From positions 1 to 45,542 of the forward strand of contig CABWYI010000002.1 of assembly GCA_902509725.1 (NCBI GenBank): DNA of 45,542 nucleotides, given 5' to 3'. A program made the translations under genes and the position numbers. Numbering within the stretch: the stretch's first letter is position 1; each line of letters begins with the position of its first letter. The notes under the pieces were generated by a model. The model was not told the DNA's origin and ran no database searches. It saw nothing but the letters and a program-made list of their open reading frames with translations. This DNA comes from an uncultured Pelagibacteraceae bacterium (GTDB lineage: Bacteria; Pseudomonadota; Alphaproteobacteria; Pelagibacterales; Pelagibacteraceae). Of the stretch, positions 37,029 to 44,867 are shown one piece after another.

Positions 37029-37900
37029 AACAACCAAAATTATTAGACTACATATTATTAACTTTACTTGCTTTGATTTGGGCTTCGGCATTTTTTAACA
37101 TAAAAATTGCCACTTATTCTTTTGGACCTGTAACAATTGCTTTTTTAAGAGTTTTTTTTGGAGCAATTCCAGTTTTATTACTTTGTTATTACAAAAAAAT
37201 TAAAATCGAAGCATTTTCTAAAGATTGGTATTGGTTTGCATTAATTGGCTTTATTAATTTAGTAGCTCCATTTTTTTTAATTGCTTACGGAGTAAAATCA
37301 GTTCAAAGTAATTTAGCAGCAATTTTAATGTCAACTACTCCTTTGAGCTCAACAGTCTTAGGTCATTTTTATACAAAAAATGAAAAATTTAATTTTATTA
37401 AAACCTTTGGAATATTAATTGGTTTTTCAGGAATATTATATTTATTTTCTGACAATATACTAATTGATGAAAATAATTTTTTTTCGGCAATATTAATACT
37501 CCTTGGTTCAACTTGTTATGTAATTGGTGGTGTATTGACTTTAAGAATAAGTAAGAAAAAAAATGAAAATGTTACGGGTTCAATACTTATTTGGGCAGTA
37601 ATTATCTTAATACCGCTAGTTAGCTTTATTGAACAGCCCTGGAATACTGTTCCAAGGTTAGATTCTACAATATCAGTAATTTATTTAGGGTTAGTTTCAA
37701 CTGGTATCGCCTGGCTTTTAAGATTCAAAATTTTAGTAAAAAACGGTCTTATTTTTCAATCACAAGTTTCTTATTTAATTCCTATTTTTGGAACTATTCT
37801 TAGTTACATTTTTTTAAAGGAATTGATTACAACAAAAGTTTTAATTTCACTTATTGCGGTTGTGATAGGAATATATTTTGTAAGGAAAGCGGATAATTAA
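37025..37900 (+). CDS. EamA/DMT-family transporter
   Basis: 291-residue inner-membrane protein with about ten hydrophobic helices in two EamA repeats (about 8-135 and 150-285). The first repeat begins LLALIWASAFFNIKIA and contains FLRVFFGAIP, both typical of the family. Substrates range from amino acids to purines; nothing here narrows it. Co-transcribed with the tRNA deacylase gene upstream. Its end is three bases from the convergent methyltransferase. Confidence 0.88.
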   Translation: MKQPKLLDYILLTLLALIWASAFFNIKIATYSFGPVTIAFLRVFFGAIPVLLLCYYKKIKIEAFSKDWYWFALIGFINLVAPFFLIAYGVKSVQSNLAAILMSTTPLSSTVLGHFYTKNEKFNFIKTFGILIGFSGILYLFSDNILIDENNFFSAILILLGSTCYVIGGVLTLRISKKKNENVTGSILIWAVIILIPLVSFIEQPWNTVPRLDSTISVIYLGLVSTGIAWLLRFKILVKNGLIFQSQVSYLIPIFGTILSYIFLKELITTKVLISLIAVVIGIYFVRKADN

Positions 37901-37903
37901 GTA

Positions 37904-38812
37904 TTATTTAAGTTTTGAAAAAGCTTGAATATATGATGGTCTAGTTTCACAGCATCCACCAATTATTGTAGCTCCTGCTTCTTTAAATTTTTTTGCAAAC
38001 TCGTACATCTTTTCAGGTGTTAAGTCTTTTCTGACACCAAGAAATTCATTTGGATTTCCAGTTTTGCTTTGATTATAAGCTCCAGTGTAATTTGGTTTAG
38101 GATTTGTCTTTACAAATGCATTAAGTTTAAAACCAAACGGAACACCTAATTTTTTAATTTCATCAATATTAAGTTCGTAATTTTCAGGTGAAACACAAGA
38201 TAATATCAAACCTAGTAATTTCTCATGTTTGATATCTTTAATTATATTTGAAATTTTTTCTCCACTTGGAAGGGTTTTGCCTTCAGATATATGCGCTCCT
38301 AATAAGTATGGTTTATTAAATTTTTTTATACTCTCTATTGCAATTTTGAATTCTCTAACGCTGCTTAAAACATCAAAATAAAAAAAATCTACGTATGGAT
38401 TTAATAACTTGGCTTGGCTACTAAAATTTTCCATTATTTCATTTTCCTCTCTATTATCCGCTTCATAAGTTAAATTTTGTGGTGGAAGTCCACCAGCGAT
38501 TAAAATATTAGGATAAGTTTGTTTAGCTTTTTGAGCAATTTCTCCAGCTTTTTTATTCAAATATTCATATTTATCTAAAATATTATTATCCTTTAATCTA
38601 GATTTTCTAGTCGTAAAGGTCGTTGTAACAATAATTTCAGCCCCAGCTTTTATAAAATCTAAATGAGTATCCAATATAAGTTTATGGTATTTTTCTTGAA
38701 GAAGTGCATTAGTGCTCCAAAGAGTTCCATTTGGCTCCATACCTCTAGCCAAGAGTTCTTGACCCATTCCACCATCAAAAATTCTTAATTTCTTAAAAAA
38801 ATTTTCATCCAT
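37904..38812 (-). CDS. Homocysteine S-methyltransferase (BHMT/MmuM family)
   Basis: 302-residue zinc enzyme that methylates homocysteine to methionine without B12. The family start FDGGMGQELLARG is clear. Cys206 (ILSCVSP), Cys287 and Cys288 (GGCCETRP) are the zinc ligands. The methyl donor could be betaine, dimethylsulfoniopropionate or S-methylmethionine. A SAM-II/SAM-V-like aptamer and promoter precede it, so it is expected to be turned down when SAM is plentiful. It is downstream of the TauE/SafE gene on the same strand but has its own promoter. Confidence 0.92.
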   Translation of the reverse strand: MDENFFKKLRIFDGGMGQELLARGMEPNGTLWSTNALLQEKYHKLILDTHLDFIKAGAEIIVTTTFTTRKSRLKDNNILDKYEYLNKKAGEIAQKAKQTYPNILIAGGLPPQNLTYEADNREENEIMENFSSQAKLLNPYVDFFYFDVLSSVREFKIAIESIKKFNKPYLLGAHISEGKTLPSGEKISNIIKDIKHEKLLGLILSCVSPENYELNIDEIKKLGVPFGFKLNAFVKTNPKPNYTGAYNQSKTGNPNEFLGVRKDLTPEKMYEFAKKFKEAGATIIGGCCETRPSYIQAFSKLK

Positions 38813-38842
38813 GTTTATCTTTTATCCGATTTTTTTGAGGTT

Positions 38843-38886
38843 TCCGTTTTAGCTGTTATTGCCTGCAATAGGATCAAATCGGCAAC
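38843..38886 (-). promoter_or_regulatory. SAM-responsive riboswitch aptamer, SAM-II/SAM-V type
   Basis: On the minus strand TTGCC (38885-38881) pairs with GGCAA (38863-38859) to close a 17-base loop reading GATTTGATCCTATTGCA. This is nearly the loop of the SAM-II fold. The tail TAACAGCTAAAACGGA contains the AGCTAAAA core, and GGA (38845-38843) can pair with TCC of the loop to make the pseudoknot. SAM-V is known in Pelagibacter upstream of methionine genes. The aptamer ends about 30 bases before the ATG. Confidence 0.82.
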
Positions 38887-38889
38887 TAA

Positions 38890-38918
38890 TATATATTTTA
38901 TAATTTTTGTTAAATCAA
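38890..38918 (-). promoter_or_regulatory. Promoter driving the riboswitch and methyltransferase gene
   Basis: TTGATT (38918-38913), a 17-base spacer and TATATA (38895-38890) on the minus strand. The transcript would begin within a few bases of the aptamer's first stem strand, so the RNA starts with the riboswitch. Confidence 0.6.
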
Positions 38919-38925
38919 ATATTAA

Positions 38926-39672
38926 TTAACTAAAAATTCTTAGAGCCATCCTAATTGCTACAAAAATTACTAGTACCGACGTAATTATCGCAAGCACTCT
39001 ACTGTTAAAGACTTTTAAATTTAGATAGTTTCCAATTAAACCACCGACTAGCACACTTATAAACAATGGAGAATAAATAATAATTTCATTTATAATATTT
39101 GTTTTAGTCAATTGTCCTGTGATGCCTGAGATTGAATTTACTAGGATAAATAAGGAAGCAGTTGTTGAAATAACCTTTGGCTTATCTGCTTTTAGTAGCA
39201 AAAGTATAGGACTTAAAAAAATACCCCCACCAATACCAACTATTCCGGAAACAAATCCCAAAATTGATCCTATTACTAAAGAAACCATGAAGGACAGTCT
39301 TTTAATAGTAATATTTTTATCTTCATAAGACTTGTTATTTACTAATAAAAGAATTCCCGCTACTGAAATGACAATAAATAATATAATTTCAAAAAATTCT
39401 TTTTTTATTATTAATGTTCCACCTATAAAGGCCATAGGTATTGATCCTATTAAAAAAGGAACTAGTAATGAAAAGTTGTGATTTTTTGCCCTTATATAGT
39501 TAAAAGAATTTCCAGAAACGACAATAATATTACATATTAGAGCAATTACTGGAAAAATATAATACGGCACTTCCCAAATTAAGAGTAAGGCCAAATATGT
39601 TGAGCCCCCACCAAAGCCTACACTTGAATATAAAATTGCTGTTACAAAAAATAAAATAGATAATATAATCAT
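38926..39672 (-). CDS. TauE/SafE (TSUP) family membrane permease
   Basis: 248-residue inner-membrane protein with about eight hydrophobic helices in two halves. The first half has YSSVGFGGGSTYLALLL and the second GFVSGIVGIGGGIFLSPILLL, the paired glycine-rich motifs of the family. Members export sulfite, sulfoacetate or other organosulfur anions. The position before a methionine-synthesis gene suggests, but does not prove, a sulfur substrate. It diverges from moaB across 14 bases. Confidence 0.88.
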   Translation of the reverse strand: MIILSILFFVTAILYSSVGFGGGSTYLALLLIWEVPYYIFPVIALICNIIVVSGNSFNYIRAKNHNFSLLVPFLIGSIPMAFIGGTLIIKKEFFEIILFIVISVAGILLLVNNKSYEDKNITIKRLSFMVSLVIGSILGFVSGIVGIGGGIFLSPILLLLKADKPKVISTTASLFILVNSISGITGQLTKTNIINEIIIYSPLFISVLVGGLIGNYLNLKVFNSRVLAIITSVLVIFVAIRMALRIFS

Positions 39673-39686
39673 TTTAAAAAATATTT

Positions 39687-40187
39687 ATGAGAGTAAACAT
39701 AGCATTATTAACTGTTACTGATACTAGAAATTTTGATAACGATAAATCAGGCGCAATCTTAGTCAAAAAAATTGAGGAAGCTAATCATAATCTTTTAGAT
39801 AGAAAAATTTGCAAAGATAATAAAGATGATATTATTGTTATTTTAAAACAATGGATTAGCCAAAATGATATTGATGTTGTTATAACAACGGGGGGAACAG
39901 GTCTTACTGGTAGAGATATTACACCAGAAGCATTAGAGGAAATTGCAGATAAACATATCGTTGGATTTGGTGAGTTATTTAGAAATATAAGTCTAAAAAG
40001 CGTGGGCACTTCAGCTATACAATCTAGAGCCTGTGCAGTTTTAGCTAATGGAAAATATATATTTGCATTACCTGGGTCATCAGGGGGTGTTACAGATGCT
40101 TGGGAAGAAATATTAAAACATCAATTAGATATTAATCATAAACCTTGTAATTTTGTGGAACTATTTCCAAGATTAAAAGAAAAATAA
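39687..40187 (+). CDS. moaB: Molybdopterin biosynthesis protein MoaB/MogA-like
   Basis: 166 residues of the MPT-binding fold. VITTGGTGLTGRDITPEA (about 65-82) is the signature, and ALPGSSGGVTDAW lies near the end. The length and overall form suit MoaB, which in many bacteria adenylates molybdopterin in place of MogA. It is monocistronic here, away from moaD and moaE at 44 kb. Confidence 0.92.
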   Translation: MRVNIALLTVTDTRNFDNDKSGAILVKKIEEANHNLLDRKICKDNKDDIIVILKQWISQNDIDVVITTGGTGLTGRDITPEALEEIADKHIVGFGELFRNISLKSVGTSAIQSRACAVLANGKYIFALPGSSGGVTDAWEEILKHQLDINHKPCNFVELFPRLKEK

Positions 40188-40433
40188 TTATTTTTGATAT
40201 TTTTCTTTCCATTCAGGATAAGGCATTCCATAAATACGTTCTCTTGCATCTAGATCTGAAATGGTGATACCTTTTTTTTCTGCTTCTTCTCTGTACCATC
40301 TTGATAAACAATTTCTGCAAAAATTTGCTAAATTCATTAGATCAATATTCTGAACATCTTTTCTTTCATCTAGATGCTTTAGTAGTCTTTCAAAAGTAGC
40401 AGACTGTATTTCTTTTTTTTCATTTTCATTCAT
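40188..40433 (-). CDS. DUF1244 family protein
   Basis: An 81-residue protein with the family's conserved block NFCRNCLSRWYREEAEKKG (two cysteines three residues apart) followed by ARERIYGMPY and a lysine-rich end. I chose the ATG at 40433, which fits the family length; an in-frame start 11 codons upstream is less likely. Function is not established to my knowledge. It abuts moaB with no gap. Confidence 0.85.
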   Translation of the reverse strand: MNENEKKEIQSATFERLLKHLDERKDVQNIDLMNLANFCRNCLSRWYREEAEKKGITISDLDARERIYGMPYPEWKEKYQK

Positions 40434-40550
40434 AATAAAAATATTAATGAATTTTTTTATTAGCACAAGATATAGTATTCATACAATTCTAAGTAGAAAA
40501 TTTAAAATATTACGAATAGACACAATCAATTATTGTTAGTTAAATTAGTA

Positions 40551-42296
40551 ATGGCTAATAAAAGAAAAAAAAAAGCTAAGCCAAAGACCAAGAAAAAAAA
40601 ATCTAAATTGGTCAAATCATCTAGAAAAAAAATAAAAACGAAAAAAAAAGTTGTAGCAAAAAAATCTGCGACTAAGAAGCGTTCTAAAAAATCTAGAAAA
40701 AATAATAAGCTTAAAACAACAAAAAAAATAAGAGGGGTAAAAAAAATGAGTACAGAAACAATAAAAAGTGCTTCGTCTCCTTTGCTGGATACGACTCACT
40801 TGAAAGTCCCGTTTCCTTATAAGTCAAAATATGGAAATTATATTAACGGGAAATTCGTAGAACCAAAGTCTGGTAAATATTTTGACAATGTTACACCGAT
40901 AAATAACGAGGTAATTTGCCAAATAGCAAGATCAGATGCAAAAGATGTAGATGCAGCTTTAGATGCTGCTCATGCTGCATTTCCAGCGTGGGGAAAAACA
41001 TCAATAACTGAAAGATCTAATATTCTTTTAAAAATAGCTGATGTTATAGAAAAGAATCTTAATACATTAGCCACAGCAGAATGTTTAGATAATGGAAAGC
41101 CAATCAGAGAATGTATGGCTGCAGATTTACCTTTGGTGGTTGATCACTGGAGATATTTTGCAGGCGTAATAAGAGCTGAGGAAGGTTCTGTTTCAGAGAT
41201 AAGTAATAGTGAATATTCTTATCATATACCTGAACCACTTGGTGTAGTTGGACAGATTATACCATGGAACTTTCCATTATTAATGGCAACATGGAAACTT
41301 GCACCAGCACTTGCTGCAGGTAATTGTGTAGTTTTAAAACCAGCTGAGCAAACTCCAGCTTCTATTATGTTATTAATGGAAATGATTGGTGATTTATTAC
41401 CTCCAGGAGTTGTTAACGTTGTTAGTGGTTTTGGTTTAGAAGCCGGAAAACCATTAGCTTCTTCTAAGAGAATCAAAAAGATTGCTTTTACGGGTGAAAC
41501 AACAACTGGTCGTTTGATTATGCAATATGCATCTCAAAACTTAATTCCAATTACTTTAGAGCTAGGTGGAAAATCTCCTAACATTTTCTTTGAAGATGTC
41601 ATGGCACAAGATGATGACTTCTTTGATAAGTGTTTAGAAGGTTTTGCAATGTTTACGCTTAACCAAGGTGAAGTTTGTACTTGTCCTAGTAGAGTACTAG
41701 TTCAAGAGTCTATCTATGATAAGTTCATGGAAAAAGCTATTGCTAGAACAAAAGCTGTTAAACAAGATAATCCTCTAAAAATGGAAACTATGATTGGTGC
41801 ACAAGTATCATTAGAGCAAATGGAAAAAATAAAATCTTACTTAGATTTAGGTAAGAAAGAAGGTGCTAAAGTTCTATGTGGTGGTGAAGTTGCTAACTTA
41901 AACAGTGGTTTGGAAAAGGGGAATTATATCCAACCTACTATTTTCGAAGGTAATAACTCTATGAGGGTTTTCCAAGAAGAAATTTTTGGACCAGTAGTAT
42001 CGGTAACTAAATTTAAAGACGAAGCAGAAGCATTAAAAATTGCTAACGATACTCTTTATGGTTTAGGTGCAGGTGTTTGGACTAGAAATGGAAATATCGC
42101 ATATAGAATGGGTAGAGAAATACAAGCGGGTAGAGTTTGGACAAACTGTTACCATGCTTACCCAGCTCATGCTGCTTTTGGAGGTTACAAACAATCTGGA
42201 ATCGGTAGAGAAACACACAAAATGATGCTTAATCATTATAGGCAGGTGAAAAACTTACACGTGTCATACAGTGAGAAAAAATTAGGCTTCTTTTAA
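40551..42296 (+). CDS. NAD(P)+-dependent aldehyde dehydrogenase with an in-frame lysine-rich N-terminal extension
   Basis: The dehydrogenase proper spans about 516 residues from ATG 40746. It has [21 protein letters not shown], Glu272 in LELGGKSPN and the nucleophile Cys311 in [11 protein letters not shown], and it resembles the AldB/ExaC (acetaldehyde) group. The frame is also open for 65 codons upstream to ATG 40551, coding an almost entirely Lys/Arg/Ser/Thr/Ala segment resembling histone H1 tails ([21 protein letters not shown]). ATG 40746 has its own ribosome binding site; ATG 40551 has none obvious. The long form, the short form or both may be made. DUF779 follows, the usual partner of this enzyme group. 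Confidence 0.9.
   Translation: MANKRKKKAKPKTKKKKSKLVKSSRKKIKTKKKVVAKKSATKKRSKKSRKNNKLKTTKKIRGVKKMSTETIKSASSPLLDTTHLKVPFPYKSKYGNYINGKFVEPKSGKYFDNVTPINNEVICQIARSDAKDVDAALDAAHAAFPAWGKTSITERSNILLKIADVIEKNLNTLATAECLDNGKPIRECMAADLPLVVDHWRYFAGVIRAEEGSVSEISNSEYSYHIPEPLGVVGQIIPWNFPLLMATWKLAPALAAGNCVVLKPAEQTPASIMLLMEMIGDLLPPGVVNVVSGFGLEAGKPLASSKRIKKIAFTGETTTGRLIMQYASQNLIPITLELGGKSPNIFFEDVMAQDDDFFDKCLEGFAMFTLNQGEVCTCPSRVLVQESIYDKFMEKAIARTKAVKQDNPLKMETMIGAQVSLEQMEKIKSYLDLGKKEGAKVLCGGEVANLNSGLEKGNYIQPTIFEGNNSMRVFQEEIFGPVVSVTKFKDEAEALKIANDTLYGLGAGVWTRNGNIAYRMGREIQAGRVWTNCYHAYPAHAAFGGYKQSGIGRETHKMMLNHYRQVKNLHVSYSEKKLGFF
40731..40737 (+). promoter_or_regulatory. Internal ribosome binding site before ATG 40746
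   Basis: AGAGGGG, eight bases before the ATG that begins the dehydrogenase domain (MSTETIK). Such purine runs also arise from Lys/Arg codons, but the G4 is unusual in this poly-A-rich stretch. Confidence 0.55.
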
Positions 42297-42310
42297 CAGA
42301 TATATTATAA

Positions 42311-42334
42311 TGGCCTGTATTAAACTACAGGCCA
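42311..42334. promoter_or_regulatory. Perfect 9-bp hairpin between the aldehyde dehydrogenase and DUF779 genes
   Basis: TGGCCTGTA, loop TTAAAC, TACAGGCCA, fully paired and extended by one A-T pair. It is followed by TATAAC rather than a T-run, and by the DUF779 ATG eight bases after the stem. It may attenuate, protect or process the mRNA, or mask translation. It is the most GC-rich hairpin I noticed in the intergenic DNA. Confidence 0.65.
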
Positions 42335-42341
42335 TATAACT

Positions 42342-42689
42342 ATGAAAGTTTCAGCAACACCCTCAGCTTTAAAACTAATCGAAGATCTTAAAAAAGATCA
42401 TGGTAAAGAATTACTCTTTCACCAATCTGGTGGATGTTGTGATGGTAGTGCTCCAATGTGTTACCCGGCTAAGGAATTTCTTGTAAGTGATGACGATGTT
42501 TTAGTTGGAAAAATTGGTGGTATTCCTTTTTATATTAGTGAAACTCAACATGAAGCTTGGAAAAATACTGATCTTATAATTGATTGCATTGAAGGTATGG
42601 GTGGAATGTTTTCATTAGACAATGGAACTGGTAGAAGATTTTTAACTAGATCTGAAATCTGTATACCTGAAGAAACTACGATAAATTAA
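42342..42689 (+). CDS. DUF779 family protein
   Basis: 115 residues. Three conserved cysteines lie in QSGGCCDGSAPMC (about 28-40), followed by the YISETQHEAW and EGMGGMFSLDNGTGRRFLTRS blocks typical of the family. It almost always accompanies acetaldehyde-type dehydrogenases, as here, and may bind a metal or help the enzyme; its role is not established. The 3' end overlaps msrQ by 14 bases. Confidence 0.88.
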   Translation: MKVSATPSALKLIEDLKKDHGKELLFHQSGGCCDGSAPMCYPAKEFLVSDDDVLVGKIGGIPFYISETQHEAWKNTDLIIDCIEGMGGMFSLDNGTGRRFLTRSEICIPEETTIN

Positions 42690-43254
42690 ATTTCTTAAAA
42701 TTTATTCTAAATAAAAAAAGAATAATCAAGATAACCAAAAAAATTAAAGGTTTAAAAAATATTGTTTTTGATAACCAAATAAAGTGCAAAACTCCAAAAA
42801 TTGAAATTACATAAACCAATCTATGAAGTTTTTTCCAATTTTTTTTTAAAATTCTAACCATTTTATCTGATGAAGTTATTGCTAAAGGAATTAGTAACAA
42901 CCAAGCTGAAAAACCTATAAAAATAAATTTTTTCTTCAGAACATCATCTATTAATGGCTCAAAATCAAATCTATAATCTAGACCAACATAACTAAGCATA
43001 TGAATTGAAGCATAAAAAAAAGCAAACAAACCAAGCATTCTTCTAAATTTTATCCACTCCAAGGAATTAGTAATTTTTTTAAGAGGTGTCATTGAAAGAG
43101 TCAAAAGTACAAATATTAAAGTCCATTCTCCAAAATGATTTATAATCCTGTCAACTGGTTCAGGACCTAACTTATTATTGATTAATTGATAAGTGATTAT
43201 GTATACAGGCCAAAGTGACAATAAAAAAACAGCAGGCTTAAAATAATTTTTCAA
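42676..43254 (-). CDS. msrQ: Haem-binding membrane subunit MsrQ (YedZ)
   Basis: 192 residues with about five or six membrane helices. Candidate haem ligands are His in INHFGEWTL (about 40), SIHMLSYVG (about 80) and KLHRLVY followed by GVLHFIW (about 145-160). It passes electrons from the quinone pool to the periplasmic reductase MsrP, encoded five bases upstream. Ferric-reductase-like fold. Confidence 0.92.
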   Translation of the reverse strand: MKNYFKPAVFLLSLWPVYIITYQLINNKLGPEPVDRIINHFGEWTLIFVLLTLSMTPLKKITNSLEWIKFRRMLGLFAFFYASIHMLSYVGLDYRFDFEPLIDDVLKKKFIFIGFSAWLLLIPLAITSSDKMVRILKKNWKKLHRLVYVISIFGVLHFIWLSKTIFFKPLIFLVILIILFLFRINFKKFNLS

Positions 43255-43259
43255 TTTAC

Positions 43260-44159
43260 TTAATAATTCTTTTTAAGATCCATACCACTATAAAGATGAG
43301 CAACCTCATCTCCATAACCATTAAACATTAAAGTTTTTATTCTTGGAGCCAATATACTTTCTCCGATTACTCTTTCGGTTGCTTGAGACCATCTTGGATG
43401 ATCAACTTCAGGATTTACATTAGAGTAAAAACCATATTCTCTTGGTGAAGCATTTTTCCAAGCAGTGTTAGGCATGTTTTTTGTTAATCTAATTTTTACA
43501 ATTGATTTTGCACTCTTAAATCCATACTTCCACGGAATAAATATTCTTAAAGGTGCTCCATTTTGATTTGGTAAAGGTTTACCGTATAGTCCAGTTACAA
43601 CAGTGGTAAGTGGGTGCATCGCTTCATCAATTCTCAAACCTTCAATATAAGGCCAGTTTAAAACAGGATACCTTTGACCAACCATTTCTTCCGGATTATA
43701 AACAGTTTCAAATTCAACAAACTTTGCAGTTGATTTAATCTGAACTTTATTGAGCAATTCACTTAATGAAAAGCCTAACCATGGAACAACCATAGACCAA
43801 CCTTCAACACATCTAAGTTTTAGAATTCTTTCTTCAGACTTAATTGCTAAAATTTCTTCAATTGGAAGTTCTAATGATTTTTCAACTTCACCTTCAATTT
43901 TTATACTCCAAGGTCTTGTAGTAAAATTTTTTGCTCTTCGGTGCGGATCACCTTTGCCAGTACCAAATTCATAAAAATTGTTATATGTCGTTATATCTTT
44001 ATAACTAGTCGGTTCATTTGAATTATTTGCCTTAGCATTAATTAATGGAATTGAACTTAAAGTAAATGCACTAAAACCATAACCCATAGACTTTATAAAA
44101 GATCTTCTTTTATTATAAATTTTTTCAGGTGTAATTTCTGAATGTTTAAACTTTTTCAT
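43260..44159 (-). CDS. msrP: Periplasmic methionine sulfoxide reductase, molybdenum subunit MsrP (YedY)
   Basis: 299 residues. A twin-arginine signal (NKRRSFIKSMG, Arg18-Arg19) precedes a hydrophobic run, so it is exported folded with its cofactor. Cys117 in LRCVEGWSM is the molybdenum ligand. GKPLPNQNGAPLRIFIPWKYGFKSAK is the family block further down. It repairs oxidised methionines in envelope proteins. I chose ATG 44159; a TTG two codons earlier is also open. It overlaps the end of moaE by 14 bases. Confidence 0.94.
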   Translation of the reverse strand: MKKFKHSEITPEKIYNKRRSFIKSMGYGFSAFTLSSIPLINAKANNSNEPTSYKDITTYNNFYEFGTGKGDPHRRAKNFTTRPWSIKIEGEVEKSLELPIEEILAIKSEERILKLRCVEGWSMVVPWLGFSLSELLNKVQIKSTAKFVEFETVYNPEEMVGQRYPVLNWPYIEGLRIDEAMHPLTTVVTGLYGKPLPNQNGAPLRIFIPWKYGFKSAKSIVKIRLTKNMPNTAWKNASPREYGFYSNVNPEVDHPRWSQATERVIGESILAPRIKTLMFNGYGDEVAHLYSGMDLKKNY

Positions 44160-44598
44160 TAGCAATTGGATTTCCTTTTAGCCACTCACTTTCATCATTT
44201 TCATAATGTTCTTTTTTCCAAATTGGAGATCTTTTTTTTATCTCTTCAATTATGTATCTAGAAAGTACATAGGCTTGATCACGATGTTTGCAAGCGGCTG
44301 CGATAATTATACTTATGTCACCTAAGTTGAGATGTCCCTTAGCATGTTCAATAAATACAGCTTTATCTTTAATATCTAATTTTTGATCAGCTTCATTATA
44401 AATTTCTTCAAAGCTTTTGATTACCATTTCATCATGACTGTCATAAGTAATTCCAGTGACTGTTTTATTATCATTGATATTTCTTACAGTGCCCAAAAAA
44501 TAAATTGATGCTCCAAATTTAGAGTCTTTTAAGAATTTTTCAGCATTTGAAGTAAGTATCTTCTCTTTTTTAGAATCTACTATTTTTGTATGAAGCAT
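44146..44598 (-). CDS. moaE: Molybdopterin synthase catalytic subunit MoaE
   Basis: 150 residues. It converts cyclic pyranopterin to molybdopterin using sulfur from MoaD. FGASIYFLGTVR near the start, HAKGHLNLGDISIIIA in the middle and the lysine-containing KKRSPIWKKEHY near the end are typical. It shares one base with moaD and runs into msrP, so cofactor synthesis and a cofactor user are in one unit. Confidence 0.94.
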   Translation of the reverse strand: MLHTKIVDSKKEKILTSNAEKFLKDSKFGASIYFLGTVRNINDNKTVTGITYDSHDEMVIKSFEEIYNEADQKLDIKDKAVFIEHAKGHLNLGDISIIIAAACKHRDQAYVLSRYIIEEIKKRSPIWKKEHYENDESEWLKGNPIANEKV

Positions 44599-44867
44599 TA
44601 ACCTCCTCCGATAGGAGGTATAATACCAATCTTTTGATTTTTTGTGATTTTATAATTGTCGCTAATTATTTCATTATTTTCAGAACAAAAAGCTGAAGAT
44701 TTTACAACTTTTATGAAGTTTTCATTTCCACTAAAATTTTTATCTATAAATTTAATGATTTCATTTCTTAAATCTTCAACTGAAGCTTTATCTTGTACCT
44801 CAATATCTAAATGATCAGTATCGCTGAAATCTCTACTAGCTCCAAACAATTCTAATTTAATTTTCAC
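44598..44867 (-). CDS. moaD: Molybdopterin synthase sulfur carrier subunit MoaD
   Basis: 89-residue ubiquitin-fold protein ending in Gly-Gly (IPPIGGG), where the thiocarboxylate forms. KIKLELFGASRDF at the start matches the family. It begins at GTG, making a GTGA overlap with the stop of the upstream hydrolase gene. Slightly longer than the usual 81 residues. Confidence 0.92.
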   Translation of the reverse strand: MKIKLELFGASRDFSDTDHLDIEVQDKASVEDLRNEIIKFIDKNFSGNENFIKVVKSSAFCSENNEIISDNYKITKNQKIGIIPPIGGG

